From Diphasiastrum complanatum (Eukaryota > Streptophyta > Lycopodiopsida > Lycopodiales > Lycopodiaceae): a stretch of DNA of 64,000 nucleotides. Within the stretch, counting starts at the first letter, position 1. Each line of letters starts with the position of its first letter. A program made the translations under genes and the position numbers. Below the pieces are notes generated by a model. It was not told the DNA's origin. It worked only from the letters and a program-made list of their open reading frames with translations, and did no database searches. The stretch spans positions 42,716,007-42,780,006 of the forward strand of contig CM055107.1 in the NCBI GenBank assembly GCA_029204225.1, written 5' to 3'. Shown here piece after piece: positions 33,450-47,000 of the stretch.

Positions 33450-36400
33450 ACCACATCCAAGGCTTTTCATGCAGCGACAGATACTTATCTATAACGGTCA
33501 GCCATTGGAGATAGTTTCATCTTACACTTACTTAGGGGTGCTTTTTACTGGACCTATATTCAGGATGGGACAGGCAGCTCGCCTTGGGAAGGGACACGCC
33601 TCCCTTGTCCAGTTTACATTACGTTCACTCATCACATACGAGGATCCACGCTTCGTTGCACTTATGGTACGAGAGAGAGAGAGAGAGATGTTCCTCCTAC
33701 GACAAGACTTATGTCAGACAGATCAGCAAAGTCACCCAACACCACAGCTCCAGATCACATCATTCTTTAAAAGGAGGAGACCTAGGACAGATCCAAAGCC
33801 CGCTGATATTGGTGACGATGATGATGATGACGATGATACACATGCACACGCACTCACATACAGAGATCAGAGACGGTGTATTAGGCAGAGTCATGTTGTG
33901 GCCCGATCTATCCAACCTACCAATACGAGACGCACATCTCTTTGACAGTCTTCCAAACAACGCCCGCAGCATGCCCCTGCTCTACTCGCTGCAGCAGCTT
34001 GCATTACATCATTTCTCATCCCCAACAGAGCATGATCTTATATATCACATTTCCCATTTCAGAGCATAGTTTGGTTCATTGTTGGTCACTTAATACGTAT
34101 TGACAAAAGACAACCATGTTGCTGGCTCACTTGGATAGAATTACAATTTGAGAAGCATCAATACTCGATGTTTAAACTTTAGTAGCAGCAAAATCAGCTA
34201 TAGTTTTTCTGCTTTTTTGATCAACATGGGTGTCATCACTGGTCATGACTTCAATATTTAAATTGAATAGCACTTAAATTTGACATCTGTGTATCACAAA
34301 TTGATAAAAGAAAGCTACAGCTAAACAGACATAATACTTCGAAAGTTTGCCATGACTAAGCACAGTAGTGTAACAAAATTATTGTGACTAGAATCTAAAG
34401 TGGTTCCCCTTCTAGGAGATCATGTAGAATTTCAGCCATGTACATAGACTAGAATTTCAGCCATGTACATAGACTAGAATTTCAGCCATGTACATAGACT
34501 AGAATTTCAGCCATGTACCATAAACTAGTCAACTATACCAGATAATCACTACGATAGACTAACCTGATCTTTTGTCAGTCGAGGATTATACAGCAATTCC
34601 TCACCAACTGTTGTCACCTGTACATTATCCACATGCTTCAAGTGCTCTGAAGAATAACCGTTTGAGATGAATAAGAATTGTACACTAGTGATTAGGTAGA
34701 GTGTACGAATAGCAATTGCTGAAATGTGAGGACATCAAAAACTACAAAGAGCAAGCTTCCAAGAAAAGATTTCCACTCACTGTATGGCCTTTGTAATCAT
34801 GCGCAGGGTATAATAAGGTGTCCTTTGGAAGTGAAAATATCTACAAAAAATCAAGATAGAATGTGAATTTCGAGATACTCCCATTGGATCTTAATCTAAT
34901 GATCCAACATGCTATATATAACAATTAAAAATTTAAAGTAACAATCCAACAACAAAAATACAATTTCTTAGGGCATACCTGAGAGTGCACTGATCTATAC
35001 AGCTCAAGTGCATCTCCTCCCTGTTTCAACAACTAGACATAAGCACTTTCTAATCATAGAAAAATTCTTAGAAATACAAGCCCATCTTTTTGCCTGTCCT
35101 TCTACAAGTCTTAAAAAGTACTGACAACTATCTAACTCTCTTCTCTAAGTTTTTATAATGTAAACTTGACCGTATAGCATCTTTTCATGGAATTAAACCT
35201 AGTCCAGATTCAAAGAATGAATGAATAACTGGTGCCTATATGCATTAAGGTACTTTTAAAAAGAGATTGGTTAAAAATGCCCTGTGTAGTGGATAGCACG
35301 TCACACAAAAAGGATTGAAAATTGGAATTATATCAATCATACATTCTTGAATCTAACTCTCTTCAGATTATATTTGGAACAGTTACACCCCTTGGTCAAC
35401 TCATGAAAGGCTCATTCGCACATTTGACAAAGCAAACAATCAACAATAATTTACCTATCAATCGAAAGTGTATTGGTAGAATCATATATTTTAAAGTAAC
35501 TTGTAGGTCCTTTTGCGAACAAAATGTGTAACATTTCACCACAATTCTGTGACGACATTTCCACTTGACATCATGTAGACAAAATCTGTAAAGGTTCTCT
35601 TTGTTGTATGCCTAAACACAATCAAGACTTCTAGTACACAAATATGCATCCCACACAAGCATACATGAGAGCCTTCACCATTCATAATGTCCTGTGAAGA
35701 TCCATCAATACAGAGAACATAGCCTGTTTCTCAAAAGGCTGATCACCGCTCATTTGCAGAACTTGTTTAAAATCACTTCATTCCAATTAAACTCTTTCCA
35801 TCTTATCTATCTCTACATCCAAAGTTTCTTTGGTCTCAGGTTCGAGCCTCCCCTTGGAAACCTATCTATCTCCATGCTTTACCAGTACAGCTCACATCCA
35901 TTTCTTCACTACATCCCTGAAAACTAATCCTGAGCCACAACATTCTTTTGCGAGATGTCATTGTCTGCATCAATGGCAGCAAAGCCCCTTGTTCTGAGCA
36001 TCTTCAGTTGATGTTTCTGTCTACCATAATGTCAATGATCTATATTTTGAGAAACATGGTTTGTTTCCTTGGAGGTTCATCGTTAATCATGAGTTTGATT
36101 ATTTGCCTCATTTGAATAACACTGAGAGCAACCTGCGTTTTAAAATTGTTTTGCAAAACTTCAATTAATAGCTCTTAGAAACCCCTTCAAAAACATGTAA
36201 ACTTTCCATTACTATGACTTGTCAAATTCTGACATTTTTGCTAGTTACACCTTAGAAAAAGCAGCATTGCAAGATCATGACCTAAACAAGGTGGTCTAAT
36301 ATTTTGTCAGCAGCTTTGCCGTGCATGTTGTAAAATGTAAAATAAAACTCACAATTTAAGAAAATCATTCTTAAAAAACACTTCTTAAATCAAACTTGCC

Positions 36401-39400
36401 TAGAAGAGACATCAGCTTTGAGAAAATTATCACAATAGGTTGTTGCTCCTAGCTACAAGATTAGTCAGGAGTGGAAGAGCCATCCATACCTTAATGAAGG
36501 CCTAGCTGGCCCCTCTTGACCTAGATGTGAAGGGTGAGGTCTCATATGTGTTCATAGGACAATGCTTGCTATCAATTTTGTTTTGTTCATTAAATTAAAA
36601 GAATCATACAGAACTCCACACCATAGGGTAATAGAAAGTGGAAGAGGAAGCATCAAAGACAAGTTGACAAGCTCATTTCAATGCAAAGGCTTGTTCAAAA
36701 GGCATCGACTTGCATTCTTTCAGTTAAGGCCTAGTATGGCTACTAGTTTATGACACTAAGTTAATTAAAATGCAGGGACAATGGGAAAATCAAGATGGTC
36801 TAGTCTTTATAGACTCCAGCTCTCCACATAATGCTACGAACTCTAATGTGGTTGAGAAGTTGAAACTTTTCATTGTCCATTCCAAGAATTGGTATGCAAT
36901 TTGGCTTTCATTGTCCATTCCAAGAATTGGTATACAATTGAAATGCCAAATTGGAAGGGAACTCAAATTTGGTACAAGAAAGTTGCGTATATCCTTACAA
37001 CCCGGTAGTCATTTAGTGAAAGGTCTGATTTCAAGATGATCAGGCTAGCACATTTCGATTTAGTACTAGGCAAAAATTGACAGATGGCTAAGCAACCAAC
37101 TAATGATTGTCAACATCATCTATACACTTCTAAGCATGAGGGCATGCTTCAAGCTTTGTGACCAGACGTTTCCATAGGGCCATCTCATGTCAGCTTCGCA
37201 ATGTATTCATTTCACAGGGTAGATGTGGATGATGATAATTTGATTTTGCTTTTTACTAATTCTGTGAGTGTAAGCAAGCAAGAGCAACTTGATACTCGCA
37301 TTTTGCATCTCATGCACTAGTAACAAATCTATCTCTAAGTGGAAAAGATGTGGTAAAGGAGCTGAAAGATTCCATTTAAAAGAACTTCCAAGGGAATTTG
37401 ATCGATGATAAACTAGTGATTTTGCCTTCTAGAAAAACGTGGAGCGTAAGGTTGAGCTCGTACCTAGGGCAAGTCCCAGTTGTAGATCTCCTTATAGAAT
37501 GAGTTTGAAGGAAGAGGAAAAACAATGGAAGAATATGTCAAGTTGGAATATATCAAACCTAGCCAACTATTCAACATTGTGGCACGATACTAAACATGAG
37601 GATGCGGAGCTCCACTCAGGATGGGGGGAGTACACCGAGCGTGTATGGCCAAACATAGGTATCTAATAGATTATTTGCTTGATGCATTCCAAGGTGCAAT
37701 TATCTTTAGCTAGAACCTTCACACGAATGGTTCTCATTAGATTTGGATTAGATATGAGGATGTCTAAATCTAAAAGATGGCTCAAACCCAATGTGGACGT
37801 TATGAATAGTTTGTCGCACCGGTGGTTCATGATGCTCAGTACTTCCATATTACATTGAAAAGTTCATCGTGAATTTTATCAATGACATTCTCATGTTGGA
37901 GGTAAAGACCAACTTTGGATTGTCCTTAGGGTATTGAAAGACAATGTTCTATATGCTAATGACAAGAAAACTAAGTTCAGTAAAACTCGTCTAATCACAT
38001 AGTGAAGGTGGAAAGAGTTACCTTTGATGTAGCCAAGTGGTTGTGGTAAGAAATAGGCCCTAACTGACAAGCATAGGTGAGTTGTAGCATTCCTTTGGAT
38101 TCAACAATTTATAATTATTGACGTTATTTGATGTTTTTTCAGTATTCCTAGTTGGAGTATGCCAAATTTCCAATTTAGTTCATAACACAAATCAACAAAA
38201 CCAACTTGATAAGTGGCATATGGAAAATACGTAGTTGAGGAAGCATGTGAATCATTTGATTGCACATATATAGGTACTCCAAGCTAGTATGGAAAGTGCT
38301 AAAGGAGAAAAATAAGTCTTTCATTCAAATTTTGTGAGGGGTCTCTATATTGCCAACTCTTCAAGAGGGAAGCTCGTATGGGGAAACAGAGAAAGAGAAG
38401 CAAGAAAGGAGCACAAAATAGATCAAATGATGAGTGAGGAGATAGTCGAGTTATGAGTGCCTCTTTCTTTCCTTTGAGCTTTTGATTTTGTATTGTGGAG
38501 TATTTGTGGAATATTGAATTTATCTTCTCTCGAGGGATGTTCGAATATTTCTTTGATGAATGGGAGGAAGACAACTAGGCCAAAGAGGCTTTATTTGAGG
38601 TGTTGTATAGCATGATGCATTATCAAAAGTTTATTTTTTCCTACAGGCATTCTACAAGGAGAAATGCATACCCACCATTGGTAGGTGACGTTTCTAAGTG
38701 GGCAGCACACTCTTGTTTAATTTGAAATGCATTCAATATGATGAATCAAACTTAAGGAAAACATGAGGACTTCTAGTTCAATTTGGACCATAACGCAGAC
38801 CTTGCAAAAATCCCAACCTAGATGACTTAAATAATTACAAAGCATGAAAGTTAGTTCATATGATGGATGCAAAAGTGAGATAATGCACTCTGTCAGCAGA
38901 TTCTAACCAAGAATTGCACATAGTAGATCTACAAAGAACTTGGATTGAAGGTAAACAAGTGCAAGAACAAAGTTGCGTAAAAGTACTTCACAAAACAGAG
39001 AAAAGACTTTGAAACCAAGCATTGAAGGTAACACTTGGTGCAAATTAGCTGTAAAGTAAGCTCAAATGCCGATCATATCTACACGATCTAATAAAAGAAC
39101 CAAACAAAAAGTCTTAGCTCGTGACATCCAGTAAGGTCTTACCAAAGTGACCGTATAGCAACTCTTTCTATTGAAGTGACATTAAGGAAGAACATGCAAC
39201 TAGCCAGGCTTTGAGAATTCATTCCGACAATGTAATTCTGAGAAAAACCAAGGGTGAAGTCATGATATCTAAGAGTAAGAAAAAATCATGAAACTTTTAT
39301 GTACACATCAGATTGACAATGTCAGCACCCTCACAAAAAATAGCATCTGCCAATCGAATATATTTTGAAACTAAGCTTTGATAAAATAACAGTATATCCA

Positions 39401-40971
39401 CCATGTTTCCTTCATATTTTTCTGACACAAAGGGAGCAATAAGTGGGATGGTAAATTGCAAGGTCAGGGGTTAAGCTGAATGAGCAGCACAAAAGTTTTG
39501 CAAAAAAAGAATTAAATAATTTGACTGGAATATGTTTTAGGCCAGAATTTTTTGCCTAGCGCTGCCAAGTGTCCATCCCATCATTGATTATGGGTGCGGT
39601 GGCACCAGCACATGAAGATGGAAACAACTTCAGACCAACAAATATGTTCCACACTCTGTTTGTTAAAGATCACCAAGAAGAAGCTTCCACTTGAAAGCCA
39701 TGAAGTACGTTGGAACAAACCACGTCATTGACATGGGCAAGGAGTGGTCAAAAACTTTGAGCATCTTTGACCTAAGTGCATCATGCAACACTGTTAGACC
39801 TGAGACACATGACCAATAGCAATAGGAAGCCTTCAAAACTATGCTCATCGAAATTGATCACAGTGATCTTTGATCAAACCATCATGCAATATCTAAAGAT
39901 GCTAGAGTTACAGCAAACTGTCACATTCTCATTGAGATTCGTCACAGAAAATGGTATGTGTACTTCCATTATCATTCATATGTTTCATAAGTTATAGCAT
40001 GTAACTTTTCCTCTAGAAGTGTCAGACCCATAGATTCTGTTTCGGCCACATCAGTAAATTAATCTTTATTGCTTATAAACATACTGATCATACTGTTTGT
40101 GAGATCGGAACATATTCAAATTCACTATATTCGAAATCACTAATTCACTTTGAGACATCAGTTTTGGCATTAGGTGAAGCTTATATTTACGCATGCAGCC
40201 AAAAAAGTCAAAAGGTTCATACCAACCGAACAACTAAAAAATTTAAATAACAGCCAGCAAGCATTCTTTATAGTCGTCTTATTAGTCCCAAAGCATGAAT
40301 TGCTAGTAGTATTCCCTTGGGTAGAGCCAATGTAGGCTTAGAAGTAAATGACAGCTAATAAGAGGTAACAAAAAAGCTCATAGCTAATATCATCACATTA
40401 AACCCTTTTAAGACTACTCATTTACACTATAGAAGAGAGCCCAAATTCATTCTCAAAGCAATAGCACTACTCTTGGAAGATAAATCCTTACTTGAAAGTC
40501 TGTGCGCCCACATCCTCGAACCAAAAGTGCATCACCTGTGAAAGCCATACGTGGATGAGGCTGATTTAAACCTTCTGCTGTCACATATGTCACACAACCC
40601 TTTGTATGGCCTGGGGTAGCTCGAACCTTCATAAACATACCACATATTTCAATGAGAGAATATAAGCAAGATTTATAAGAAAGACTTGAATACAGAATGA
40701 AGATCATTCAGTTGGATGTAGTGATGAACATATTAAGAAGCTCTCACTCTCTCTCACCTCCAAACTGAATGTTCCAAATTGTATTGTGTCGCCAGGATTA
40801 ACAAATACATCTGCTTTGGCACCACTTGCCTTTGATATTAAGGATTTTACTCCTGGTAACTTTGTCTGTCCAAAGAAAAAGGAAATGATCAAGTCATATG
40901 AGTCCAACAAGCCTTCCATTTGCATGAGTACTACTTACTCCATCATGATAGATTGGGACCAATATTAGCAT

Positions 40972-41028
<57 letters not shown>

Positions 41029-44000
41029 CTCCAATGTGACTCAAGAGCTGCATTCTGGAATGTATGCAAGCAAGAATTGTTCAGGAATGCTAGCGAGTTC
41101 CAAACAACATTCGGATGGGTATTCTATCAAGTATTCAAACGACCAAGTGTGTAAGCTTATCTGTTTGTGAGCAAATGTGAAAGTGGGCATGATATTGACA
41201 AAGTCGACATCACACAATATGCACCCTATACCAGGTGACATAATTTCACATACATTCTCATTAGAAACATGAAAGTGGTCCTAAAGCACATAGAAATCAA
41301 AACACGCAGATATAATAGTTAAATTGCTTACCTTCAACAAACCAGTTCCAGTCACATGATCTGCATGGACGTGAGTGTTCATTGCATACAAAAGCTTTAC
41401 TCCGAGATCATTGATAATACTTACATCCCTATCCACTGTCGTTTGGACGGGATCTATCAACTGCAGATCAAATCAACATTGTCAACAAAATTGCTCATGC
41501 AATGTGACAACCTTTCCAAAATGTTTAAATGCTCAGGTTGGGTAGATGTTCAAGTGAAGAAAAGGACCAAATACTACAACCATAATCCCTTGGCTTCTAA
41601 ATGTTTCTGAGAAATTGCAGCAGACAACAGCTGTAGTTTATTCAGCACCATACTCGTTGCCTTATACAGTTGTCAATGCTTACAAAGATCAAACAGCGGA
41701 GAAAAAGAAAGAAAGATTCCATTATGTCTTATAAGTGTCAAAATGAGACATAAGGCTGTGAAATATCAAATATGTCTTTTGAGTGTCAAAATGGTACATA
41801 GGATTGTGAGTACGTATCCAACATGTCACATAGAACATCTAAAATGTCACCTAATAAGTAGTAGCCCATCAAGTTGTCTAACTACATGTGTCTAAAATAT
41901 TTGAAACAAAGTAAAATAGAAACTAAACTAGAACTACTAGATCGGCATGTGGCCTTTAGGACAAAAAAAGTACATGTGTATAAGATGTATGTATGTGCAA
42001 TTACATCGTAGGACTCATACAACTTTGCCTTAGTATTTGCATTATTTTCTAATACACAAACATTTTAGTCGTATATTTAATTTGCGCATCGAATAACTTT
42101 TTACTCTCAAAGGCTATGGGCCGGCCCTCTTACAACAAAATGCCATTCGTAATACGGGAGCCAAGCTTAAGTTTGCAAAAACACTCATCTAATTTCTCAT
42201 TCCATCTAATCGGAGGGCTAGGCCTACCTTTCTAGCTTTTGACACCCTGTAATACATTATTAAGAGGGGTGGCAATTTTCAAATACTCTTCAATAAACTT
42301 TCCAAAGAACACAATGAATCCCAAAAATGATTTGAGTTCACGAGTAGCTCTAGCAACTGGCCATTCAACAACTGTCTTCACCTTTTCCTTGTCAATTCTC
42401 ATCCCTTCAACAATGATCTTATGGCCAACAAGCTAAAGAAGTTATTTTTTAGATTCTTTAGCAGAAAGCTTCTCTTGTCTTAAGATCCTTAAGATAGTAC
42501 GGAAATGCTTCACATGCTCTTTTAGTGTTCTACTATAGATTTCAATATCTTCTAGAAACACTACGACAAGCTTTTTTAAAAAGGACGAAAAAGATATTCC
42601 ATCATTTGTTGGAAAGTAGCCAAAGCATTGATCAAACCAAACCAAAAGGTAAGACTAAGAACTCACAATGGCCAAACTGTCCCCTGAAACCAATCTTTGA
42701 TACAACATCCGGATGTATTAAAATTTGAAAATATTTTGTGCAAGGATCAACTTTTGTGAAAAATATCTCTCCACGTAATCAAGTCCACGAGATCATCCAT
42801 TCTAGGTAGCGGGTATTTATTTTTAATGATAACTTTATTTAGGCCATTAGAATTTATGCACAAGCAGAACCCCCCCCCCCCCCCCCCCGTTCTTTTTATT
42901 CTTAAGTCGAACAGGTGCTCCCCAAGGTGATTTACTTAGCCTTACTTGCACTGTTCTAAGAGATTCCTCAATTTGCCTAGCCACTTTCCCATCTTCCTTT
43001 TCACTGGACCTATATGGTTGTCGGAAATTCAGGTGGCTACCGAGCCTTGATTCAATTTTATGGTCTACCGACCGAGCAGGTGGCAAACCATGTGGGAGTT
43101 CCTTTGGAAAAACGTCATTGTATTCATGTTTCAAATCTTCCACGATTTGTTGTTCTTGATCAAAAATTTCAATGATATAATTAGTGTTCTAGGGAATCGT
43201 GATTCATTGAAGAGAATCGATGTCCTGAGCACGGCTACTTGGTGAATGACAGCATTTTTTGCAGATTTCAACATTGGATTTTTTGCACATTGATTTCAAT
43301 GTAATCAGTAATGAGCTTCAAGTTTCAATTTTGCAAGTTCGATTCTTGACAATGAGTTTCGATTCTGCAAGTTTTTGGTTCCTGCTTTCTATCCAGGTTT
43401 CTGATCTAATCTGCGTCCAGGATTGTCCCAAATCACTTCATTGATAATTATTACATTACAGATTCAAACAAGCAGATTCCAAGAGGATCACAGAAAATAG
43501 ATGAAGTGTTCAAACTTCCGTGTCCGACCTCAAGGCTAAGGGGACCATATATTGGTGGTCACTGGATATGGTGAGCACCTGAAGCTTCTGCAGAAGCCGA
43601 GAGTTCATAAAATTGTGAGTGCTAACAAAATCAAGCAAAATGTTCACATCATCCCTACTACTGTCACAGTTTGTCGGCAGCGGAAAGCGGCAACAATCCT
43701 GTCCAGTAGACTGTGTGGTGCATTGTGCGCACCTGCGGGCCGCACGTGGGATCCTATCCCCACCGCCTAGCCACCCGCCTTTTTCGACTTGACCCCAAAA
43801 GGGCTAGTACCAGGGGACAAGGGTATTATGTCTACTTTGAGCTTATATGTGGGTGATGTTTTAGTCTCCATTTACTTATGGGACAAATGCACTCTTTTTG
43901 GTGCCTTCGCAGAAGCAGCCGCTCTGTGCGTAGCTTGCATCCTCCAACACCCCCAACTCAAGCAAGCATTAGGGCGAAGGACACCCCCACTTGCTCGTAT

Positions 44001-47000
44001 AGGACCCCCACTTGGCTCTAATACCATGGCAAAATTTGTCAAACAAATTCTGGGAGGAGTTACTAGTCCTACTAACACGCACACAAACCAGGCATAGAGA
44101 TTAAAGAGAATTCAGATTGTAGAAGAACTGAGCAAAGCTCTAGAACACTGGAATAAGACTGTGGTGGGGTGTCAGCCTACATATATACTTTCTCTAATCT
44201 ATGTGAAAAGCTAAAAGCATAAAGCAAATAGCAAAAGACAAGCTATTTGCTAATATTACTACCTATATTGGGTAAAAAGCCCAAGATGTATTCCTAAGTA
44301 GTAAAACAAGTCCTAATCTAGTAGTAGTGCACCCACCTACATGCATGAAAAACGACTTACTATAAATAATAATGAGGCCCCTATAATACTACTTACTAAA
44401 AATAGTAATGGCCCCTAAAATAGCACGCAAGCATGGCCAATTTCACACTAAGGGGTACCAAATAAACATTAATTCCTAACAAATACTTTTCCGCTAACTC
44501 GAAACAACTGATTAGGATGGAAAGATATTGTGCTAAGATTGCAACTACATGCACAATTACCAACTAAATTGATCTCAAGAATACCTACAAGTATCTCCTT
44601 ATCATGTTGCTTGATAATTTGTTCTTCTTATCGAGCCACCAGTTACCACGATGCCCAGGCTTATTGCAGAGATAACAAAGATTTTCCTTGATAGCCTGTT
44701 TTGGAGCCTAATCCTTTGTGATAGATTTCTTATTCTCTTGGGCTACCACATCCAATTCATCAAAATATTTCTCTCTTATTCTAGGCTTTTTCGTTCTAGG
44801 GCAATTTGAATATCTGCCATTTTGCACGAAGCTACCATGGTACTATCATAGACTTTCGCCACACAAATAGCATCCGGTATGTAGCACATTATGCTTACAT
44901 TGATACTCGGCTGGCAATTCAAAAATGAACTACCATTGAGCTAATTTTTAATCGAAAAGTGGCACCTTAGTCAAATAATCCATGAATTCCTGGACATACA
45001 TGTCCAATTCACGGGTGCCCGGCAAATCTGAGTCGTCCATGGTGACGAAGGCTTTATAGAATTCCTCTAGGAATCTAGTCCAAGTCATAGGTTTAGAAGG
45101 AAGTTTCCTCCATCAGGAGGCAGCCTTACCTTCGAGAAATAGAAAGACCAATGAAATACATTTATCTTCGAGGACATTATTTACGCTAAAATAACTAGTC
45201 CGTCTATAAATCCAACCTCCAATGACTTCAAGGCATCTATAGATATTTTCTCATTGGCAAAGACAAACGTTGATACCCCAAGTTACTAGGATTAACAAAT
45301 TGCAATTGATTATGAAGATATGGCATTTAGTGGATGTTGTTGATTAGATTGGAGTTCCAGAACCGCTTTACTTAGAGTGTCAAGTGTTTGTGTTGATCAA
45401 TCCCCCCATAATGGGAGAGGCAAGTTGAACTTTAAAAAATGAAGTCTGTCCACCTCCGATATTAGAAATTTCCTCAGTTGCCATTTTCCTATGGAAAAAG
45501 CAAAAAAAAAAAATTCCCAACTAGCAAGTTTACTTGGGCTTATGCATGAAAAATTTCAAGCATAACTCATAAAAAATAATTGATTTTCTATGATTTACAC
45601 TGCATAATTGAAGCATTTGCATTGAGAGCCTATTGATTTTTGAAGTGACAATAAAAAAATGCAGTTTTTTTAATGCATAAGCTTCATTTTCCCCTTATTT
45701 GCCATAGTGCATTTACATTAGTGAGAAAAATTCATCCCTAATGCCCCTGAAAACCATAGGTTTAGGGCATAGTTGCACCGAAACGCATTTCTGAAACCGC
45801 GTTTCTGAAGCCGAAACGTGGTAAATTTTTTTTTTTTTTTTTTTTTTTTTTTGGAAAAATAGCTTATGGCTGAAATTTTTTTCGGGGAGCAATGGTCAAA
45901 CCAGCGTTTTGCCTCCCGGAAGTGCAGTAGATAAGGCACAAACAGATCTTATTTTCAATAGCTATTTGCTCTGGTTCTTAGTAATTGTTAATGCTACAGT
46001 TTGGGCTATCAACTCTATGGATGATGATCACTTTTGCAATCATTTCAGTGGAGATGTGAGTGCAATGTGCATACAGTTGGGGGCATAAATATTGGGCCCT
46101 TATCGGCGCACATTTGGACCCCATTTTTATCTACAAGGGGGATCGGGGGGCAACGCCCCCCGAAGCAAAAAGCGAGGTACAATTGCTCTACAGTTCTCTG
46201 TGTCTATCCCACTGGAACCATCTGTGATCGTAACGAACAAGCTAGAGGTTAGTGGATTTTTATCCTTGACAGAACCCAACATGGATTAATGCACCTAAAC
46301 TTGACCGAATTGTATTAGAAATGCTCGGCAACGTACATAAAAATAATGGCCTTAATTAGAGCTTTCATCTGATACCCATGAATAGCCCACAATTTTTTTT
46401 TTAAAAAAAGTAGAATAAAAAACACGTTTCTGAGAAATGCTCCCAGAATCTTGAAACGCGTTTCTGAACCACATTTCCAAAAACGCAGTGCAACTATGGT
46501 TTAGGGATTGAAAATACAAAAAAAAAGCATAAAACTTTAATACCCCCACAAAAAAAAGACAAGGCCAAGAGCAACAATTTAAATGAGACAATCAATCTTC
46601 AACAAAGAAACATCACACAATTGACAATAATTTTCCTTGCAGTATCCTTCTACAATATAACTTAACTATGCCAAGCATTTGCATGTTTCATCAAAACTAA
46701 GTATTTGGATAGAAGTGAGGAAGGAGTTCACTCAAAACCATCAAGTTGATTAGAGTGATTCTTTTTCTAGACGTAAATTGATAGAAAGCAAGGCTAAAGG
46801 CTTGGGAACGTAAAACTGTTCCTAAATCTTCTTGGAACTTTTCATCAAAGATAACATGTTGAATTCTTCCTTGACATAATGCAAGGAAAAGCATGGGTTC
46901 CAACAATGCTTCTAGATTCGCCAACTCAAACCTTTCAAATCATGATTCCAAAATCGAATCAAATTCTCTATCGAATTGGCCTACTGAAGAGCTCAAACAA

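Noticed and set aside
34070-34560. Search for the last ETHE1 exons directly after the exon at 34564
   Set aside because: No matching sequence here; the true last exons were found at 25170-25194 and 24895-24989 after a 9.4-kb intron.
42871-42888. Poly-C run giving a poly-Gly stretch in an RT ORF
   Set aside because: A homopolymer expansion (or sequencing slip) inside a dead gypsy copy, not a real protein feature.
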